From the NCBI RefSeq assembly GCF_029543245.1, contig NZ_JARQWV010000007.1, positions 124,001-188,000 on the forward strand: DNA of 64,000 nt, given 5' to 3'. This stretch comes from Caulobacter endophyticus. GTDB lineage: Bacteria; Pseudomonadota; Alphaproteobacteria; Caulobacterales; Caulobacteraceae. Below are positions 59,571 through 64,000 of this stretch, one piece after another. Made by a program: the position numbers and the translations under genes. The notes beneath the pieces are model-generated. The model was not told where the DNA came from. It worked only from the letters and a program-made list of their open reading frames with translations, and ran no database searches. How positions within the stretch are numbered: the stretch's first letter is position 1; every line of letters begins with the position of its first letter.

Positions 59571-61847
59571 TCAGAAGCGGGCGCGATAGGTGGCCGACAG
59601 GTTCAGCTCCGGATCGGCCGAGGCGTCGTGGCCGGGTTGAAGGGCCACCCCACCGCGCACCGTCAGGCGCCGCTCGCCGCTCAGGGCCTTTTCAAGGCCC
59701 AGCCGCAGGTCGATCTCGCGGCCGTCGGGAGAGGCGCTGAACCGCCGCGTCGAATAGGTCAGCGGATCCTCGTAGCTCAGCGGGGCGTCGGCCAGGGTGG
59801 TGGTGAAGCGGCCGGCCTCGATGCGCAGCGGCTGGGCGATCTCGAGGGTCAACTGGGCGCAGGACCAGCCGATCAGGCCGCAGTCGGCGGCCGCCGCCAG
59901 CCGCCAGGCGCCGCTGACCGCGCCGTCGAGGGCCAGCAGGCCGCCTTGCGCGTCCATCCGGCCCATCGAGGCCTCGGCCCGCAGGGTCACGCCCGGACGC
60001 GGTGAGATGTCGAAGGCCGCCGCCGTGAAGCGGGTGGTCGAAGGCAGGGCGAAGGTCGAGCTGGGCGCCAGGAACGAGCCCAGCGGACCCAGCGGTTCGT
60101 CCAGCGCGCCGGCGGTGATGCTGAGCACCCCGCCGCCGACCGCCGTCTGGCCGGTGGCGGCGACATAGCGCGAGGCCTTGATCTCGGTGGTCTGCAAGGG
60201 CAGGCGGCGCTCGGCCTCGCCCTGCTCGGCGCTGAAGGCGAAGCGGCCCAGGCGCACGGCCGCCTGAACGGTCTGGTCGGGGCGGGCCACCATGCGGAAG
60301 GCGTCGCGGCCTTCGGGGCCGGCGGGCGCGGGCGCGCCGCCCTCGCCCTTCCAGGTCGAGAAGCTGAAGCGCCCGAAGGCGGCCTGCATGCGCGCCGAGC
60401 GCATCGGCTGGGGCGCCAGCAGCAGGTCGGGCGTGCTGGCGTTGGGCATGTCCTCGAACAGCGGGGCCTCGGCGGTAAAGGCCAGTTGGGCGCCGGCCAG
60501 GGCGGGGCCGCCCAGAACCACCGAGCTGGAGGCCGCCGCCGGCGGCAGGTCGCCGACCCCGCGGCGCGAGGCTGACGGCACGGTTCCGGCCAGGTCGACC
60601 ACGAAGCGCCGGTGATAGTCGTCGGTCAGCACGGTGGTCAGGGCGGTGGTGCGGGCCAGGGCGTTGCCGAACGAGCCGGCCAGGTTGGTGCCCGGGGCCG
60701 AGCCGTCGTCGAGGATCACGGCCGCGCCGTCGCCGGTCGCCAGGCTGCTGGTCCCGACCGGCTGGAAGGCCCGCGTCAGGTCGAGCGAGCCGCGGCCGTA
60801 GGTGGAGTCCGTGCCCGTCGCGCCCAGGTCGGCGGCGGTGCGCAGCAGGATCGACACCGCGTCGCGGCCGGAAATGTTGGGAAAGGCCTGCAACAGCAGG
60901 GCCAGGGCGCCTGAGACGTGCGGGGCGGCGAACGAGGTGCCCGAGATCCGCCAGCAGCTGCCGCTGGCGTCGCAGTCGGTGACCACCTCCTCGCCAGGGG
61001 CGACAATGTAGCCGTTGGCGGCGACGCCGGCGCGATTGGAGAAGCTGGACATCGTCCCGGCGCGCGACACCGAGCCCACGGCCAGCACCGAGCCGGAATA
61101 GCGGGAGTCGACCGCGTAGCGCGCCGGCCAGCCGGGATCGGCCTCGCCTTCGTTGCCGGAGGAGGCGGCGACGACCACCCCGGCGGCGGTGGCGCGGGCC
61201 AGGGCCGCTTCGAAGGTCGCGCCCAGCGGGTTCTCGCCGCCCAGCGACAGGTTGATCACCTTGGCCCCGTTCGCCACCGCGTAGTCGATGGCGCGGGCCA
61301 GGTTGGTCGAACCGAAGATGCAGTCTTCGCAGTCGGGGTTGGTCGAAACGGTGTCGGCGCGGATCGACAGGATGGTCGAGCCGTAGGCCACGCCGATCGT
61401 GCCCATGCCGTTGAAGTTGGAGGCGATGATCCCGGCCGAGCGGGTGCCGTGGCGGCTGGTCTCGAATGGCGTGTTGCGGCCGGCGACGATGTCCGTCGAG
61501 GCGGCCGACAGCCGGCCGGCGAGATCGGCCTGGGCCGGATCGACGCCCGTATCGATGACGGCGACGGTCACCCCCGCGCCGGTATAGCCCGCGTCGTAGG
61601 CGACATTGGCGTGGATCGCGGCCAGGCCCCAGCTGCGCTGGTACTCGGTGCTGCTGACGCTCGGGGGAGGCGGCGGCGGGGGGGGAGGGGGTGGTGGAGG
61701 TGGAGGCGGAGGCGGCGGAGGAGGCGTGGTCACCCCCGTCGAGGGACCACCTCCGCCTCCGCCGCCTCCGCAGCCGGTCACCAACAGGGCCGCGCCGAGG
61801 ACGAGGGCGACAGGCCAGATGCGCAGGGCGCGGTCAAGATAGGTCAT
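59571..61847 (-). CDS. S8 (subtilisin) serine protease lipoprotein with Gly8 and Pro21 tracts
   Basis: The 758-residue protein has a lipobox (LLVTGC, Cys26) followed by eight Gly, then 21 consecutive Pro (residues 42-62) as a rigid spacer. An S8 peptidase domain follows with Asp99 (VIDTGVD), His133 (SRHGTRSAG) and the Ser in GTSFAAPHVSG. A C-terminal region of about 390 residues is beta-rich and ends in Phe (YRARF). This region resembles an autotransporter-like barrel, so the protease may be displayed at the surface, but that is inference. Confidence 0.88.
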   Translation of the reverse strand: MTYLDRALRIWPVALVLGAALLVTGCGGGGGGGGPSTGVTTPPPPPPPPPPPPPPPPPPPPPSVSSTEYQRSWGLAAIHANVAYDAGYTGAGVTVAVIDTGVDPAQADLAGRLSAASTDIVAGRNTPFETSRHGTRSAGIIASNFNGMGTIGVAYGSTILSIRADTVSTNPDCEDCIFGSTNLARAIDYAVANGAKVINLSLGGENPLGATFEAALARATAAGVVVAASSGNEGEADPGWPARYAVDSRYSGSVLAVGSVSRAGTMSSFSNRAGVAANGYIVAPGEEVVTDCDASGSCWRISGTSFAAPHVSGALALLLQAFPNISGRDAVSILLRTAADLGATGTDSTYGRGSLDLTRAFQPVGTSSLATGDGAAVILDDGSAPGTNLAGSFGNALARTTALTTVLTDDYHRRFVVDLAGTVPSASRRGVGDLPPAAASSSVVLGGPALAGAQLAFTAEAPLFEDMPNASTPDLLLAPQPMRSARMQAAFGRFSFSTWKGEGGAPAPAGPEGRDAFRMVARPDQTVQAAVRLGRFAFSAEQGEAERRLPLQTTEIKASRYVAATGQTAVGGGVLSITAGALDEPLGPLGSFLAPSSTFALPSTTRFTAAAFDISPRPGVTLRAEASMGRMDAQGGLLALDGAVSGAWRLAAAADCGLIGWSCAQLTLEIAQPLRIEAGRFTTTLADAPLSYEDPLTYSTRRFSASPDGREIDLRLGLEKALSGERRLTVRGGVALQPGHDASADPELNLSATYRARF

Positions 61848-61878
61848 CGGAACCCCTCAAGCCCGCCCCGCCCTGACC

Positions 61879-63318
61879 TTACATCGACGGGGGCGAACCT
61901 TTCGCGAGGACACTGCGTCGCACGCCGTAAAGGAAGTATATCGCGAGGCCGATCAACTGGGCGTAGAAGAAGTACAGTTGCGTCTTGGCCGGGAGGCTGG
62001 CGAACAGATAGAGGCAGCCCAGGATCGCGCCGCCCGCCACTACCGGCCAGGCCGGGGTCGAGAACACGCGCGGACGCTCGGGCTCGCGCAGGCGCAGCAC
62101 GATCACCGAGGCGCCGACGGCGATGAAGGCCGCAAGGGTGCCGGCATTGGCCAGCTCGGCGATCTCCTTCAGGGGCAGCAGGCCCGACAGCACCGCCGCC
62201 AGGACGCCGGTCAGCAGGGTCATCAGCACCGGCGTGCCGGTCTTGGCGTTCACCCGCGACAGGGCGCGGGGCAGCAGGCCGTCGCGGGCCATGACGAAGA
62301 AGATCCGGCTCTGGCCGTACATAAAGGCCAGGATCACGGTCGGCAGGGCGACGACGGCGGCCAGGGCCACGCCCTGGGCGACCTTGGGATGCTTCAGGGT
62401 TTCCAGGATGAAGACCAGCGGCGCTTCGCTGGTCGAGAACACCTCGGCGCGCGAGGCGCCGATCGAGACGGCGGCCACGATCATGTAGATGGCCGTGCAG
62501 GCGGCCATCGAGCCGACGATGCCGATGGTCAGGTCGCGCTTGGGGTTCTTGGTCTCCTCGGCGGCGGTCGACACCGCGTCGAAGCCGTAGAAGGCGAAGA
62601 AGATCAGGCTGGCGGCCGCCATGACGCCGACCTTGATGCCGTCGGGGCCCGGGGTGGCGGCGAAGCCCTTGGGCATGAAGGGCGTGAAGTGGGTCGCGTC
62701 GAAGGCCGGCAGGCAAAGGGCGACGAACACGGCCAGGGCGGCGATCTTGATCACCACCAGCACCATGTTGACCGTGGCGCTCTCGCGGGTGCCAAGCGCC
62801 AGAAGCCCGGCCACCGCCATCGAGATGATCACGGCCGGCAGGTTGATGAGGCCGTGGCGTCCGTCGGCCAGGGTGACGTGCGGTCCGGCCAGCAGGTAGT
62901 CGGGGAAGCCGGCGTGGGCGAACAGCTCGGTGGCGTGCGCCGACCAGCCCACCGCCACGGCGGCGCAGACCAGGGTGTATTCGAGGATCAGGCTCCAGCC
63001 GATCACCCAGGCCACCGGCTCGCCCATGGCGACGTAGCTGTAGGTGTAGGCGCTGCCCGAGGCCGGGATCATGGTCGACAGTTCGGCGTAGCACAGCGCC
63101 GCGCAGGCGCAGACCGCGCCGGCGATCAGGAAGGACAGGATCACGCCCGGACCGGCCAGGCCCGCGCCCACGCCCGTCAGGGTGTAGATGCCGGTGCCGA
63201 CGATGGCGCCGACGCCCAGGGCCACCAGGTGGGGCCAACTCAGGGTCTTTTTCAGCGCCGGGCCGTCATGGCCGGCGTGCGCCGTGTCGATCGCCTTGCG
63301 GCGCGTCCAGAAACTCAT
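61879..63318 (-). CDS. APC-family amino-acid permease (cationic amino-acid transporter type)
   Basis: The 479-residue transporter has about 12-14 hydrophobic segments with the APC motifs ALGVGAIVGTGIYTLTGVGAG and FFAFYGFDAVSTAAEETKNPKRDLTIGI. It probably imports or exchanges amino acids. Shine-Dalgarno GGGAGGAC precedes ATG 63318. The long upstream open frame is not part of the gene. Confidence 0.9.
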   Translation of the reverse strand: MSFWTRRKAIDTAHAGHDGPALKKTLSWPHLVALGVGAIVGTGIYTLTGVGAGLAGPGVILSFLIAGAVCACAALCYAELSTMIPASGSAYTYSYVAMGEPVAWVIGWSLILEYTLVCAAVAVGWSAHATELFAHAGFPDYLLAGPHVTLADGRHGLINLPAVIISMAVAGLLALGTRESATVNMVLVVIKIAALAVFVALCLPAFDATHFTPFMPKGFAATPGPDGIKVGVMAAASLIFFAFYGFDAVSTAAEETKNPKRDLTIGIVGSMAACTAIYMIVAAVSIGASRAEVFSTSEAPLVFILETLKHPKVAQGVALAAVVALPTVILAFMYGQSRIFFVMARDGLLPRALSRVNAKTGTPVLMTLLTGVLAAVLSGLLPLKEIAELANAGTLAAFIAVGASVIVLRLREPERPRVFSTPAWPVVAGGAILGCLYLFASLPAKTQLYFFYAQLIGLAIYFLYGVRRSVLAKGSPPSM

Positions 63319-63475
63319 GCTTGTCCTCCCGACTGCCGGGGGACCATGGCCGGGGATCGGCGACCCGCCAAGGGGGCGAGGCGCAAAGACGACGGATATT
63401 CGGCGCGGGGCCGAATTTGCGCCCTCCACGGACGAAACGCCGGTTCCAGCGCCCTCGAACCGAAGGATCGTCGGT

Positions 63476-63724
63476 TTAGATGGCCGCGTCGAAGGCCTGG
63501 AAGCTGACGGGCGCCGGGGCCGGGGCGCCCCGGCCCTTCATCCGGGCGTGCAGGGTCTTCACGCAGTTGCTGCCGGTGCGCTCGAACGCAAAGGGCAGGA
63601 CGCCGTGGACCAGGCAGGCCAGGCCGGCGGCCACCATCGGCAGGCCGAAGCTCCAGGCCATGGCGAAATGCTCGCCATAGGTTTCGCCCACCTGCCTGGG
63701 GTGACGGGTGAAGAGCTCGAGCAT
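63476..63724 (-). CDS. DUF6356-family small protein
   Basis: The 82-residue protein reads [27 protein letters not shown], then a hydrophobic stretch ([20 protein letters not shown]) and [15 protein letters not shown], the DUF6356 pattern. It is probably a single-span membrane protein. Shine-Dalgarno GGAGGGA supports ATG 63724. Function is unknown. Confidence 0.82.
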   Translation of the reverse strand: MLELFTRHPRQVGETYGEHFAMAWSFGLPMVAAGLACLVHGVLPFAFERTGSNCVKTLHARMKGRGAPAPAPVSFQAFDAAI

Positions 63725-63846
63725 CGCGGGTCCCTCCTCGATCGAGACCTGGAAGGATGCGCCGCGTCGGCAAGAAAGACATTGTCGATCTGCGGCCAAG
63801 GCGGCAGGTTGGGAGAATTCCCATCTCCGATATGCGAAGAAGCGAG

Positions 63847-64000
63847 ATGATCGATCTCGATTCCATCGACCGCCGCCTGCTCGCCATCCTCCAGGAGGAC
63901 GCCACCGCCTCGATCGCTGAGCTGGCCGAGCGGGTGGGGCTGTCCCAGACCCCGTGCTGGAAGCGGTTGAAGCGCTTGCAGGACACCGGCGTCATCACCG
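63847..64000 (+). CDS. Lrp/AsnC-family regulator, N-terminal part (runs off window)
   Basis: Only about 51 residues are present: [50 protein letters not shown] is the Lrp/AsnC HTH. An ATG at 63832 would add five residues and is also possible. It is divergent from the DUF6356 gene. An inverted repeat TGGGA-N4-TCCCA lies in the promoter region and may be an autoregulatory site. The rest of the gene lies beyond the window. Confidence 0.85.
   Translation, partial: MIDLDSIDRRLLAILQEDATASIAELAERVGLSQTPCWKRLKRLQDTGVIT

Noticed and set aside
61672..61740. G-rich stretch considered as a simple repeat or structural element
   Set aside because: It is the coding strand complement of 21 proline codons with mixed third bases, so a protein feature rather than a DNA repeat.
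1..64000. Mobile elements, prophage, CRISPR arrays and rRNA/tRNA genes
   Set aside because: No transposase, integrase, phage structural gene, regular spacer array or RNA gene signature was found.

Overview
The window is about 67% GC with codon usage typical of an alphaproteobacterium. Its gene content points to Caulobacter: rpoN-hpf-ptsN, hisS-hisZ-hisG, an ScsB reductase with a peroxiredoxin-like partner, several TonB-dependent receptors, and a che operon in the order mcpA-cheX-cheYI-cheA-cheW-cheR-cheB-cheYII-cheD-cheU-cheYIII-cheE. The genus assignment is an inference. I see ordinary chromosomal genes and no rRNA, tRNA, CRISPR array, prophage or insertion sequence.

Layout. (1) 1-4.5 kb: tail of a probable lptA, lptB, a terminator, rpoN, an exoD-like gene, hpf and ptsN. 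This is the usual sigma-54/nitrogen-PTS block. (2) 4.5-10.5 kb: a secreted protein, a hotdog protein, scsB, a membrane protein, a DUF1353 lipoprotein, a periplasmic peroxiredoxin-like protein and a hypothetical. scsB and the peroxiredoxin look like a redox pair. (3) 10.5-18.1 kb: pgi with a strong terminator inside a palindromic repeat, a TonB receptor, a small orphan ORF and a GH2 glycosidase. (4) 18.1-22.5 kb: hisSZG preceded by an unlisted 26-codon His-rich leader ORF and alternative hairpins, then a 550-bp structured non-coding region. (5) 22.5-29 kb: MarR-GNAT fusion, small membrane protein, double-hotdog thioesterase, small hydrophilic protein, Zur, a class A phosphatase-like lipoprotein lacking a motif-3 Asp, a deoxyhypusine-synthase-like enzyme and an ornithine/lysine decarboxylase (polyamine pair).

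(6) 29-42.6 kb is rich in phosphorus-acquisition functions: phnCDE, a TonB receptor, an OprP-like porin and a PstS-like binding protein, then (after a CNNM/CorC protein and a retropepsin-like protein) a metallophosphoesterase overlapping a GT4 glycosyltransferase. That last pair looks like PlcP-Agt, which replaces phospholipids with glycolipids under phosphate starvation in other alphaproteobacteria. PHO-box-like direct repeats precede phnC and the porin, with a weaker one before plcP. (7) 42.6-45.9 kb: a large TIGR01782-type TonB receptor whose promoter carries two near-identical LacI-type operators 32 bp apart. (8) 45.9-58.2 kb: the chemotaxis operon on the minus strand, a small secreted protein on the plus strand, and a globin-coupled receptor (mcpB-like) with its own terminator and a CtrA-type half-site. 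(9) 58.3-64 kb: acyl-CoA dehydrogenase behind a perfect 12-bp palindrome, an S8 lipoprotein protease with Gly8 and Pro21 runs, an amino-acid permease, a DUF6356 protein and the start of an Lrp/AsnC regulator.

The strongest leads are the His leader upstream of hisSZG, the phosphate and lipid-remodelling gene set with PHO boxes, the double LacI-type operator, and the structured region after hisG.
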